64,000 nucleotides of DNA from an uncultured Caldilineales bacterium (GTDB lineage Bacteria; Chloroflexota; Anaerolineae; JAAEKA01). Both the position numbers and the translations under genes were made by a program. The notes below the pieces were generated by a model. The model saw only the letters and a program-made list of their open reading frames with translations, searched no databases and was not told the origin of the DNA. Shown piece by piece: positions 15,929-23,421 of this stretch. The DNA lies in assembly GCA_937907455.1 (NCBI GenBank), contig CALESQ010000111.1, positions 37,062-101,061 of the forward strand, given 5' to 3'. Numbering within the stretch: position 1 is the first letter of the stretch; each line of letters starts with the position of its first letter.

Positions 15929-16179
15929 CTCTCAGTCTAGACAACCCGCACAGGCGTGGGTGAAACCTACGTGACCCGAAAAAGGCGGCGCGCGCCAAGC
16001 GGCTCTCAGTCTAGACAACCCGCACAGGCGTGGGTGAAACCTATGCTATCCAGAAAAGCGCGGGCCGCTGCAATGTCTCTCAGTCTAGACAACCCGCACA
16101 GGCGTGGGTGAAACCGGGCACCAAGTACGATCTAACCAACCTCTCAGTCTAGACAACCCACACAGGCATGGGTAAAACC
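15929..16179 (-). CRISPR. CRISPR-like array of four 39-bp repeats and three spacers beside iscB
   Basis: Repeats lie at 15929-15967, 16003-16041, 16077-16115 and 16141-16179. The first three are identical; the fourth has three G-to-A changes. Spacers are 35, 35 and 25 bp. In minus-strand sense the repeat begins GGTTTCACCCACGCC and ends GACTGAGAG. That orientation is supported by the promoter at 16239-16210 and by the anti-repeat downstream. The degenerate repeat is promoter-proximal. There are no cas1, cas2 or other cas genes in the window, and I found no match to the spacers by eye. Confidence 0.9.
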
Positions 16180-16209
16180 ATATCGTGCCGGAATCATCGT
16201 GCCAGAACA

Positions 16210-16239
16210 ATTGTACCACGCCCCCCGCCCTGCTGTCAA
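16210..16239 (-). promoter_or_regulatory. Promoter of the array-scaffold-iscB unit
   Basis: On the minus strand a TTGACA (16239-16234) and TACAAT (16215-16210) are separated by 18 bp. The predicted start is near 16203, about 24 nt before the first repeat. The short leader contains GGCACGAT twice. No other promoter of this quality lies between here and iscB. Confidence 0.75.
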
Positions 16240-16283
16240 TAGTTTTGGGGATAAATTTCAGTACATCGGCAAAATTCGTATCT

Positions 16284-16700
16284 TTACCCCAAATCCACGC
16301 CAGTTACCTCCCCGCGCGCAATCGTAATCTCCGTGAAGATTTGCCGCAATAGCGCGTTGGCCTCCGTCACCGGCGCCGCCAGCAGTCGCTCCTCCAGGGT
16401 GGGCAAGACTTCCGCCAACAGCGCCAGCCGCCCCGCGCGTCGGCGCACCCGGCCGGCCGCGTCGCGCAAGCGCTGAAGCTCCCCTTCCACCTGGGCCACC
16501 TGCGTCGCCGTCTCCCGCTCCCGCGCGTCGAACTCCTCCAGGCTGATGCGGGCGGTCTCGAACAGCAAGATCAGCCGGCCGCGCCGTTCGGTCAGGCCGG
16601 CCAGCTCGCGCGCCAGCGACTCCGCCCGGTCGGCGCCGGCCAGAGGCGGCGGCGCGTCGTCCGGCGTATACTCAGCCAGGATCAGGCGCAGGTACGTCGA
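16284..16700 (-). pseudogene. Serine-recombinase remnant (C-terminal part)
   Basis: An open frame of about 138 codons without a proper start. It reads YLRLILAEYTPDDAPP, then a coiled coil (RISLEEFDARERETATQVAQ) and ends LLRQIFTEITIARGEV, the typical C-terminus of large serine recombinases/integrases. The catalytic N-terminal and zinc domains are missing, cut at about 16700 next to the early promoter. It may be the phage's former integrase, lost when this region was rearranged. Confidence 0.7.
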
Positions 16701-16709
16701 ACTTCAGAT

Positions 16710-16738
16710 TTGACAGAGTACGTTATAGTCGCTATAAT
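16710..16738 (+). promoter_or_regulatory. Early rightward promoter
   Basis: TTGACA (16710-16715), 17 bp, TATAAT (16733-16738). It reads into the first gene of the long plus-strand early region. Confidence 0.8.
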
Positions 16739-16784
16739 GACTTTAACAGTACGAGTAAGTCAAACAACAGCCACGGAGGTACAA

Positions 16785-16985
16785 GTGCAGCAAGAACCAG
16801 AATACACCACGATGCAAATCTTGACGCTTCATCGCAGGCAGATTGAGCGATTGCAGTTTTTGGCCCAGGCCGCAGAAAACCGCCCCATCCAACTGCGCGA
16901 GATGACCGCTACGGTGGTTGACGCCGGCCTGAAGGCGCTAACTCCCATCATCGCGCCGAATAGCGTTTTTGTCGATGAGGTGTAA
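16785..16985 (+). CDS. Small early protein, possible regulator
   Basis: The product is 66 residues, helical, with LTLHRRQIERLQFLAQAAEN. The GTG at 16785 has GGAGG five bases upstream; the earlier in-frame ATG at 16737 overlaps the -10 box and cannot be used from this promoter. First gene of the early operon, so a regulatory role is possible. Confidence 0.55.
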   Translation: MQQEPEYTTMQILTLHRRQIERLQFLAQAAENRPIQLREMTATVVDAGLKALTPIIAPNSVFVDEV

Positions 16986-16992
16986 AAACGCA

Positions 16993-17232
16993 ATGAAAAC
17001 CATCATTCCGCAGCAAAAGGCGCACCGCCTGCGAACTGCTTTGCACACCAGCTACGGGCGGGATGCCGCCGCTGGCTACACCGCGGTGCGCATCAACCAC
17101 ACGCCCTTCCCGCAATTAACCGCTGAAGATCGGTGTTCGGTCCTCGGCCAGATCGCGCAGTTCTTTCGTGACCTGGCCGAGCAGGCCGAAGAGGAACGCC
17201 TCACCATCGCCCAGGAGGAACTTTCAGCATGA
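16993..17232 (+). CDS. Hypothetical protein, 79 residues
   Basis: The N-terminus is basic and the C-terminus an acidic helix (LGQIAQFFRDLAEQAEEE). The ATG at 16993 has a weak ribosome site. Its TGA overlaps the ATG of the next gene. Confidence 0.5.
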   Translation: MKTIIPQQKAHRLRTALHTSYGRDAAAGYTAVRINHTPFPQLTAEDRCSVLGQIAQFFRDLAEQAEEERLTIAQEELSA

Positions 17233-17357
17233 AGAACACCCTACTCGCCGTCGCCTTTCTCGCATCGACGCTCCTGCCGGCGGCCTCGGTCGCGCCGGCC
17301 CAGAGCCTGGTTTGCAAAATCGTCCCCAACCAAATTGTCTGCCAGGTGGTGAAATGA
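17229..17357 (+). CDS. Secreted mini-protein, 42 residues
   Basis: A signal peptide (MKNTLLAVAFLASTLLPAAS, then VAPAQS) is followed by only 16 residues with two cysteines (LVCKIVPNQIVCQ) that could form one disulfide. It overlaps both neighbours by ATGA, strong evidence of coupled translation despite its size. Confidence 0.6.
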   Translation: MKNTLLAVAFLASTLLPAASVAPAQSLVCKIVPNQIVCQVVK

Positions 17358-17722
17358 AACGCGTCGCCGACCTGGACGTGAAAGACCCCGTCTGGCGAGA
17401 GATCGTAGTCGCCGCCATCGCCCGTGGCTCGGTGCGCGGCCTGCCCAAGCCGGCGGGGCTGCCAACCGACGGCGATCTGACGTTGCAGTACAACGTCTAC
17501 GGCCGGCGCCGGGTGATCTACCGGATGGCAAACCAAACTGTCACCCTGGGCAGTTGCAAGGACAGTTACTTCGAGCAGCTACGGCAGGAGTGGTTGCGAG
17601 ACCACCCCGTCACCCTGGAGTGCGGCCGGCAAGTCGTCGTCACCTTTGACGGCGGCAACCCCGACCTGGCCCGACCTTTGCCGGTGGAGCTTTTTCGCCG
17701 GCCCACCTTACAAGGAGCGTAA
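17354..17722 (+). CDS. Hypothetical protein, 122 residues
   Basis: A basic alpha/beta protein with VRGLPKPAGLPTDGDLTLQY and a C-terminal beta-rich part. It overlaps the secreted mini-protein by ATGA. No recognised family. Confidence 0.55.
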   Translation: MKRVADLDVKDPVWREIVVAAIARGSVRGLPKPAGLPTDGDLTLQYNVYGRRRVIYRMANQTVTLGSCKDSYFEQLRQEWLRDHPVTLECGRQVVVTFDGGNPDLARPLPVELFRRPTLQGA

Positions 17723-17726
17723 CCCC

Positions 17727-17984
17727 ATGACCTGCGTCGCTGACAACACCCACGCCTTCATCTCCCCTGGCGCCTTCGAGATCGACGGCAAGGTCCGTGA
17801 CGGCCTTATCACCGCCACCCGCTGGGAGGAGGGACGGCTGGAGATCGTCATCCAGCCCCTGTTCCAACTGCCCCACCCCATCGAGATCAGAGTTCTCCTG
17901 GACGACGCTGACCTGGCCAGTGTCAACACCCTGCTGCGCCAGCAAGTGAACGAGGAGGAGGTCGCCGATGATCAAGCCGCGTAG
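17727..17984 (+). CDS. Hypothetical protein, 85 residues
   Basis: A beta-strand-rich protein (LITATRWEEGRLEIVIQPLF). AAGGAG precedes the ATG at 17727 and the end overlaps the DUF3102 gene by 17 bp. Confidence 0.55.
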   Translation: MTCVADNTHAFISPGAFEIDGKVRDGLITATRWEEGRLEIVIQPLFQLPHPIEIRVLLDDADLASVNTLLRQQVNEEEVADDQAA

Positions 17985-18942
17985 AACCCCCATCATTCTC
18001 TCCCAGACCACCACCGCACAGGACGACGTGGCCGTGGTGCTGGGCCGCGCGCCGGCGCAGGAAATCATCGCCCCGTTCAGCTACGAGGAGTTGGATCCGG
18101 AGACCCGCATCGTCGCCCGCCAGGCCGCCAGCGAGATCAAGACGCTGATGCGGCAGACAGCCCAGGGCGTGATGGACATCGGCCAGCGCCTGATCGAAGT
18201 CAAGGAGCGCCTGCCCCACGGGCGCTTCGGCAGCTGGCTGCACCAGGAGTTTCAGTGGTCGGAGCGCACGGCGCACAACTTCATGGCCGTGGCGCACAGC
18301 TTCAAATCCGCAAATTTTGCGGATTTGAGCATCGCCCCGTCGGCCCTCTACGCGCTGGCCGGCCCGTCGGTGCCGGCGGCGGCCCGCCAGGAGGCTGTCC
18401 AGCGCGCGACCAACGGCCAGGCCGTCACCCACAAGCAGGCCCGCCAGATCGTCGCCCAGCACCGGCCGGCGCCGACTCCCAAGCCCAAGCCGGCCCCGGT
18501 CGCCGCGCCGGCTGAGGAGACGCCCGACAGCCCCTACACCGTCGTGGTTTCCTGGCTGGCCGGCCGCTTCGGCAACGACAACCAGCGCCTGTTTGCGGTG
18601 CGGGAGTTGCTCAACCAAAAGACCAAGAGCCAATACTGGCCCAGCATCGCCCGCCTGCTGCCCGGCGTCAGCGAAAGCGACGCGCTGATGGTGCTGGATG
18701 CGGTAAGGGCCGACCTGGAGGGCAGCGCGCCGGCCACGCCCAGGGCGCCGCTGCCGGCTGCCCGCGTCACCTTTGCCCCGCCGCCGGCCGCGCGCCAGCC
18801 CAGCGCCGAGGAGCGCCTGGAGAGCCTGCGCCGCCGGCTGGCCGACGTGCTGCTCCTGCCCCACACCGCCAGCGACGACGAGTTGGTCGAGGCCGTTGAG
18901 ACGGTGGTCGCAGCCTGGCGATTGAACGAGGCCGGCCAATGA
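17968..18942 (+). CDS. DUF3102 family protein
   Basis: The product is 324 residues. Residues 45-120 are the DUF3102 domain (IGQRLIEVKERLPHGRFGSW, SERTAHNFMAVA), found in phage and plasmid DNA-metabolism regions. A Pro/Ala-rich linker (about 165-190) leads to a helical C-terminus. The dispersed palindrome is inserted in frame and encodes SANFADL (about residues 114-120). Good Shine-Dalgarno before the ATG at 17968. Confidence 0.75.
   Translation: MIKPRRTPIILSQTTTAQDDVAVVLGRAPAQEIIAPFSYEELDPETRIVARQAASEIKTLMRQTAQGVMDIGQRLIEVKERLPHGRFGSWLHQEFQWSERTAHNFMAVAHSFKSANFADLSIAPSALYALAGPSVPAAARQEAVQRATNGQAVTHKQARQIVAQHRPAPTPKPKPAPVAAPAEETPDSPYTVVVSWLAGRFGNDNQRLFAVRELLNQKTKSQYWPSIARLLPGVSESDALMVLDAVRADLEGSAPATPRAPLPAARVTFAPPPAARQPSAEERLESLRRRLADVLLLPHTASDDELVEAVETVVAAWRLNEAGQ
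18304..18326. repeat. Dispersed 23-bp palindrome, copy 2 (inside a gene)
   Basis: Exact copy of the palindrome at 9141, located within the DUF3102 coding sequence and read as SANFADL without breaking the frame. Confidence 0.85.
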
Positions 18943-19916
18943 GAATCCTTGAGCAAGACGCCCGTTTTCGCGCTTACATCTATGACGCGATACAGCAAAC
19001 GAACATCGCGCCTGCGATGGTGGATATTAGCGATGCCGCCAATTGGTTCTGGGCCGAAAGTCCGCAGGATAACTGGGACTTAGCAACTGACATGCACGCT
19101 TTAACGCTGCCCAACAAAGTCACATATCTGGAGTATGCCATTCCGTCCGCGATGAACGTAAACGGAACAATGGAAAAATCAGGATTGACGGGAAAGAGGG
19201 CAGGATGTATTGCGCTGTGCTTGGAGATCGAAAATGAGAAGAGGATTGATGCCCAAAGAAATTGGATGCTGGAGGCTTTTCTTGTTGCGCCGGAGCCAGA
19301 TAGGAAATTGTATTTTGAGCGCTTGCAAAAAGACAAGGAGTGGCAAGAGAAACGAGAGACCGGATTAGTGAACGGCATCATCCCTTCGTTTCTTCTCGAC
19401 GCCACTGTTCTTATCAGTGACGGCAAGAAAACCATACGGATGATCAGAGTTACTATGTACCTTGATGAGCAAGGAAAGGCATACCCAGGCGAACAAGGAA
19501 CTATGTTGCTCAGCGCCCATTTGCCTGGCCTGAGCGAAAAACATGCACCTTTATCGGGATTTTTACCGTTTGCGTTCGCCATTAGCCTGATGAACTGCCG
19601 AAACGTGGAACTCATTGACGACCGAAGAGTGCTTTCGCGAAACCAGCGGCGGCGGATGGAGAGGGACAAGCAGCCGATCATCACGTACAAATGGCTGCAC
19701 ATCAAGCAATTCCAAAAGAGGGTGGACTCCGACATGGAGCACCAGAAGACCGGACGGCATAACCGCCTGCACTTCGTGCGTGCCCACTGGGCCACCTACA
19801 CAGCGGACGCCCCTCTGTTCGGCAAATACGAGGGAGTGTTTTTCAAGCCATCGCACGTCAAAGGACGATTATCTTCCGGCGTCGCGCTCAAGGATTACAA
19901 GGTCGATGCCCCATGA
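18939..19916 (+). CDS. Conserved mobile-element protein of unknown function
   Basis: The product is 325 residues and clearly lower in GC than its neighbours, suggesting recent transfer. The middle holds FAFAISLMNCRNVELIDDRR and the C-terminus FVRAHWATYTADAPLFGKYE then a PSHVKG. The R-x-H-W...Y...PHV/SHV-K/R-G layout recurs in proteins of phages and plasmids. It faintly recalls the C-terminus of AcrVA2-type anti-CRISPR relatives, but that comparison is from memory and weak. The start overlaps the DUF3102 stop. Confidence 0.55.
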   Translation: MRILEQDARFRAYIYDAIQQTNIAPAMVDISDAANWFWAESPQDNWDLATDMHALTLPNKVTYLEYAIPSAMNVNGTMEKSGLTGKRAGCIALCLEIENEKRIDAQRNWMLEAFLVAPEPDRKLYFERLQKDKEWQEKRETGLVNGIIPSFLLDATVLISDGKKTIRMIRVTMYLDEQGKAYPGEQGTMLLSAHLPGLSEKHAPLSGFLPFAFAISLMNCRNVELIDDRRVLSRNQRRRMERDKQPIITYKWLHIKQFQKRVDSDMEHQKTGRHNRLHFVRAHWATYTADAPLFGKYEGVFFKPSHVKGRLSSGVALKDYKVDAP

Positions 19917-20101
19917 CTCCCATCACCCGCCCCACCAGTCAAACGCGCCGCGCGCAGGTGGCCCAAGCCTGCGCCCGGCTGGTGGATTTGCTTGCCGACC
20001 GGCCGCTGCCGGCTGGTTCTGTGGCCGCGCCAGGTCGTGCCAACCCCCAGCCAACGAGCTACAGAACCAGCCGGCAGCGGCTGGAGGAGACCACCCCATG
20101 A
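19913..20101 (+). CDS. Hypothetical protein, 62 residues
   Basis: A basic, probably unstructured protein coupled to its neighbour by ATGA. Its second half is encoded by the inverted repeat at 20002-20081, so it may be partly a by-product of that element. Confidence 0.45.
   Translation: MTPITRPTSQTRRAQVAQACARLVDLLADRPLPAGSVAAPGRANPQPTSYRTSRQRLEETTP
20002..20081. repeat. Inverted repeat with 21-bp perfect arms
   Basis: Arms 20002-20022 (GCCGCTGCCGGCTGG...) and 20061-20081 are perfect complements around a 38-base loop. In RNA this would form a very stable hairpin between the DUF3102 group and the methylase gene. Confidence 0.8.
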
Positions 20102-20235
20102 CCACCCCAAAACGCCTGCGCCTTTTCCTGGCCGCGCTGCTGCTGGCGCTGGCCACTCTCGCCTGCGGCAACATGAGCGAAAACAGCCGCACGCTGGACG
20201 GCATCCAGCGCACCGTACAGGAGGCATCCCGATGA
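20098..20235 (+). CDS. Small lipoprotein, 45 residues
   Basis: A lipobox signal (LFLAALLLALATLAC) is followed by about 22 polar residues (GNMSENSRTLDGIQRTVQE). ATGA overlaps on both sides. Possibly a membrane-tethered peptide with a role in exclusion or lysis control; unproven. Confidence 0.6.
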   Translation: MTTPKRLRLFLAALLLALATLACGNMSENSRTLDGIQRTVQEASR

Positions 20236-20441
20236 CCGCCGCCACCCTGCCCCTCGACTTCGACCTGCCCGACTTCGGCCGCGGCGCCTGGCAGATGTTC
20301 ACCGCCGACCACGACCCGGACGAGGCGCGCGCAGCCTTCCAGGCCCGCTACGGCCGGCCCCCGCAACACGTCGCGCTGGACAAGCGCTTCCGGGTTGTGA
20401 CCCTGAAAGCCGGCCCGGCGCCGGAGGAGGAGACGCTGTGA
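20232..20441 (+). CDS. Hypothetical protein, 69 residues
   Basis: A small acidic protein (DFDLPDFGRGAWQMF) with an RFRAV-like end (KRFRVVTLKAGP). It precedes the methylase and overlaps its GTG. Confidence 0.5.
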   Translation: MTAATLPLDFDLPDFGRGAWQMFTADHDPDEARAAFQARYGRPPQHVALDKRFRVVTLKAGPAPEEETL

Positions 20442-22477
20442 CCGACATCCCGCGCGTAGACTGGTACGGCTGCTTTGATAAAACCTGGGCTGGCTTGCTA
20501 GTTGGTGAGGCATTCTCGCACCCCGCCAAAGCCCCGCACGGGTTAGCGGAACGCATTTATCGCCACATGCTTGACAATGGCTGGATCAAGCCCGGAGACA
20601 AAATTATTGATCCCTTTGGTGGCATCGGCGGCCTGGGTTTTCATGCGGCGCTCTTCGGCCTGCACTGGACCGGCTGCGAGTTGGAGGCCCGCTTCGTGGA
20701 CTTGGGCAACGGCTACGAGTGCAGCGAGGCGCACCCCTGCCCGGCCTGCAAGCCGGCCTTCGACGAGCTGGCCCGCTGCCGGCGCGCGGAGGAGGAGGCC
20801 AAGGCGCTGCTGGACGGCGGTACTGAGGACGACACCGAGGCGGTCGCGCGCCAAGCGGCCTACGATCACGCTCACGAGAAGCTGCTGGACGCGCTGACCG
20901 TCGAACCCTGCGGCCAGCGCCAGGCCGGCAACATCGAGACCTGGCGCGCCCGCTATGCGCCCCACTTCCCCGGCTACGGCTCAGCCCGGCTCCTGCAAGG
21001 CGACAGCCGGCGGCTTAGGGCGGTGATCGCGGAGGCGGATGGCGTGGTGAGTAGCCCGCCGTTTCATGACAGCCTCGACCTGGGCTTGGTCAACGCTGCA
21101 GAACGCCGTCAGGTGGCGCGTGCCGCTGGCATAAGCAACGCTGAACACATTTCGCCAATCGACATGGAGCGGCACAAACTACGCAATCAAGCTGACTACG
21201 ACTCCACCCCCGGCCAACTCGGCGCCATGCCTGCCGGCTCTCACGACGCCGTAGTCTCCTCACCCCCCTACGCCCAGGCCCGCATCGACGGCCACGGCGA
21301 CGAGGGCGCGTCGGGGCTGCGTGCGCAGGACGGCAGCTACCTGCGCGGCCCGGACGGCTGGCAGCAGCGCAAGGCAATGGGCGGGCGCTACGGCGATAGC
21401 GACGGGAACCTGGCCAATCTGCCGGCAGGGGAGCTGGCCGATGGGGTGGTGTCAAGCCCGCCCTACGCGGAGACGGAGATCACCGGACGCCGCAACTTCG
21501 CCTCGCCGGCCAACCCCGGCGGCCAGGACGCCAACATCAACACCGCCGACCGGCAAGACGGCTACGGCAGCACGCCGGGCAACCTGGGCGCGCTACGGGC
21601 CGGCGATTGGGATGCGGCCATCTCGTCGCCGCCCTACGCGGAGACCATCAACCAGACCGATGGCGCCAACGACGCCCAGGCCCGCGTGCAGCGCAAGGCC
21701 GCGGCCGGCGTAGACGTGACGCAACCGATCAACGTCGGCGGCCCCAACAGCGTCCTGAACCAGCCGCAAAACTACGGCAGCACGCCGGGCAACCTGGGCG
21801 CGCTACGGGCCGGCGATTGGGATGCGACCATCTCGTCGCCGCCCTACGCGGACGGCGCGCAGCACACAGGCGGCGAGACCCGCATGACCAGCGGGCAAGG
21901 CGGTCCGATCCAGTTCGTGGCCTACGGCTCATCGCCCGGCCAACTTGCCGACCTGCCAGCCGGCGACTTCGACGCCTCGGTGGCCTCGCCGCCCTACGAG
22001 CAGCGCACCGTCCACGGCCAGGCCGGCGTGACACGGGAAGGCTTTGCTGACCCGGCGCGCGTCGGCAAAACAAGCGCTGCGCTGGTGTTGGACGACTACG
22101 GCGCCGACCCGGACAACCTGGGCAACAACACTGGCGAGACGTTCTGGTCTGCCGCGCGCACGATCCTGGAGGAGACCTTCGCCATCCTGAAGCCGGGCGG
22201 CTATGCAGCGTGGATCACTGGCGATTTTGTCCGCGACAAGAAGCGCGTCCTTTTCGGCGAACAGTGGCTGGCGCTGTGCGAGGCCGTCGGCTTCGAGCCG
22301 GTGCTGTGGGCGGTGGCCTGGAAGGCCGAGACGCACGGCCACCAGCTCGGCATCTTCGGAGAGCCGGTCGAGCTGAGGACCTCAAAAGTTTCGTTCTTTC
22401 GCCGGCTGGCCAACCGCAACAACCCGGACGCGGCGATTGAGAACGAGGATGTCCTGTTTGTTCGCAAGCCTTTATAG
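20438..22477 (+). CDS. DNA methyltransferase with six SPPY/F motifs
   Basis: The product is 679 residues. Motif I DPFGGIGGLGFHA lies near residue 65, a cysteine pair (HPCPACKP) near 105, and C-terminal LKPGGYAAWITGDFV completes the fold. In between, catalytic motif IV occurs six times: SSPPF once and SSPPY or ASPPY five times (near residues 205, 273, 337, 396, 465 and 515). Each of the later copies is preceded by a phrase like YGSTPGNLGALRAGDWDA. Only one active site is expected, so the repeated units are probably target-recognition or insertion modules. GTG start behind GGAGGAGGAG. It likely modifies phage DNA against restriction. Confidence 0.85.
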   Translation: MTDIPRVDWYGCFDKTWAGLLVGEAFSHPAKAPHGLAERIYRHMLDNGWIKPGDKIIDPFGGIGGLGFHAALFGLHWTGCELEARFVDLGNGYECSEAHPCPACKPAFDELARCRRAEEEAKALLDGGTEDDTEAVARQAAYDHAHEKLLDALTVEPCGQRQAGNIETWRARYAPHFPGYGSARLLQGDSRRLRAVIAEADGVVSSPPFHDSLDLGLVNAAERRQVARAAGISNAEHISPIDMERHKLRNQADYDSTPGQLGAMPAGSHDAVVSSPPYAQARIDGHGDEGASGLRAQDGSYLRGPDGWQQRKAMGGRYGDSDGNLANLPAGELADGVVSSPPYAETEITGRRNFASPANPGGQDANINTADRQDGYGSTPGNLGALRAGDWDAAISSPPYAETINQTDGANDAQARVQRKAAAGVDVTQPINVGGPNSVLNQPQNYGSTPGNLGALRAGDWDATISSPPYADGAQHTGGETRMTSGQGGPIQFVAYGSSPGQLADLPAGDFDASVASPPYEQRTVHGQAGVTREGFADPARVGKTSAALVLDDYGADPDNLGNNTGETFWSAARTILEETFAILKPGGYAAWITGDFVRDKKRVLFGEQWLALCEAVGFEPVLWAVAWKAETHGHQLGIFGEPVELRTSKVSFFRRLANRNNPDAAIENEDVLFVRKPL

Positions 22478-22648
22478 CCCGCAGCGACCAACACGGCCAA
22501 ATCGCCGGTCGAGCAAGCCGCTACAGTAGCCCCCAGGGACGCCAGGACGGCCCAGGAGCGATTTTACCGCCATTTCGTGTGTATCCATCCAGCAGATCGC
22601 CAGAACGCCCATTCTGGCCCCGCTACAGCCAACCGAAAGGACCGCACC

Positions 22649-22885
22649 GTGACCACTGAAGCCCAACTGCGACTCGCCATTCGCCTGCGCGACGGCGGCG
22701 CCGCCCTCTACGACCTGGCCTACCTGGCCAGCCACAGCAGCATCCACCCCGACTATGGCCGGATCGCCTTCCGCATGAACGCCGAGGGCTGGGCCAGGCG
22801 CTCCGGCGACGAGGTAGTGGCCGAAGCTGCGGCCCGCTTCGCTGCGGAGCAGGCCGCGCTCGGTGCGATGGACGGGCAGCCATGA
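22649..22885 (+). CDS. Hypothetical protein, 78 residues
   Basis: A helical protein (AARFAAEQAALGAM). The 170 bp before it contain no other gene. I chose the GTG at 22649 over an upstream ATG at 22577 because of the nearby AAAGG. It overlaps the next gene. Confidence 0.5.
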   Translation: MTTEAQLRLAIRLRDGGAALYDLAYLASHSSIHPDYGRIAFRMNAEGWARRSGDEVVAEAAARFAAEQAALGAMDGQP

Positions 22886-23421
22886 CCACCATCATCGTCC
22901 GCCATCGCACCGACAAGCAGCCCACCGAGAGGCCCTACCTGCGGCGCTTCCAGCGCATCAGCTGCGCCAAGACGTACGGCTACCGCCCGCTCTGGTCGGC
23001 AGAGCGCGAACACGCGGCGGAGTTGGAGGCGCCAGCGGCCCGCGCGCTGCTGGCCTGGCTGCGCTCCTCCAAGTTCGGAGCCGGCTACGAGTACGAGTCG
23101 CCCGGCCTAGCCGAAGCGCCCGCCATCTCCCCGCGCGAACGGGAGATTACCCGCCGGCAACACCTGGTGCTGGAGGCGCTGGCTCAGTGGAGCGAGATCA
23201 ACTCCGGCGCGCTGGCTGACCAGACCGGGCTGCCCCGCCGCGAGATCAGAACCATCTTGACCTACCTGAAAGACACCGGCGCAGCCGAGCGCGACGGCGA
23301 TCTGTGGCACGGCCAATGGCGCGCCACGAAGTACGGCTACTGGCTGGTGGCACGCCGCCGGCTGGTGGCGCAGATCGCCGGCCGGCCCGGCTGGGTGGTG
23401 CAGGAGGCTCCCCGTGTTTGA
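22882..23421 (+). CDS. Winged-helix DNA-binding protein
   Basis: The product is 179 residues. Residues about 95-140 form a winged helix (VLEALAQWSEINSGALADQT, LPRREIRTILTYLKDTGAAE). The N-terminus is basic. Probably an early regulator; it overlaps the HNH gene. Confidence 0.6.
   Translation: MTTIIVRHRTDKQPTERPYLRRFQRISCAKTYGYRPLWSAEREHAAELEAPAARALLAWLRSSKFGAGYEYESPGLAEAPAISPREREITRRQHLVLEALAQWSEINSGALADQTGLPRREIRTILTYLKDTGAAERDGDLWHGQWRATKYGYWLVARRRLVAQIAGRPGWVVQEAPRV

Noticed and set aside
15929..16179. The array as an ordinary plus-strand type II CRISPR with leader on the iscB side
   Set aside because: The promoter at 16239-16210 and the anti-repeat orientation both favour minus-strand transcription, and no cas genes are present.
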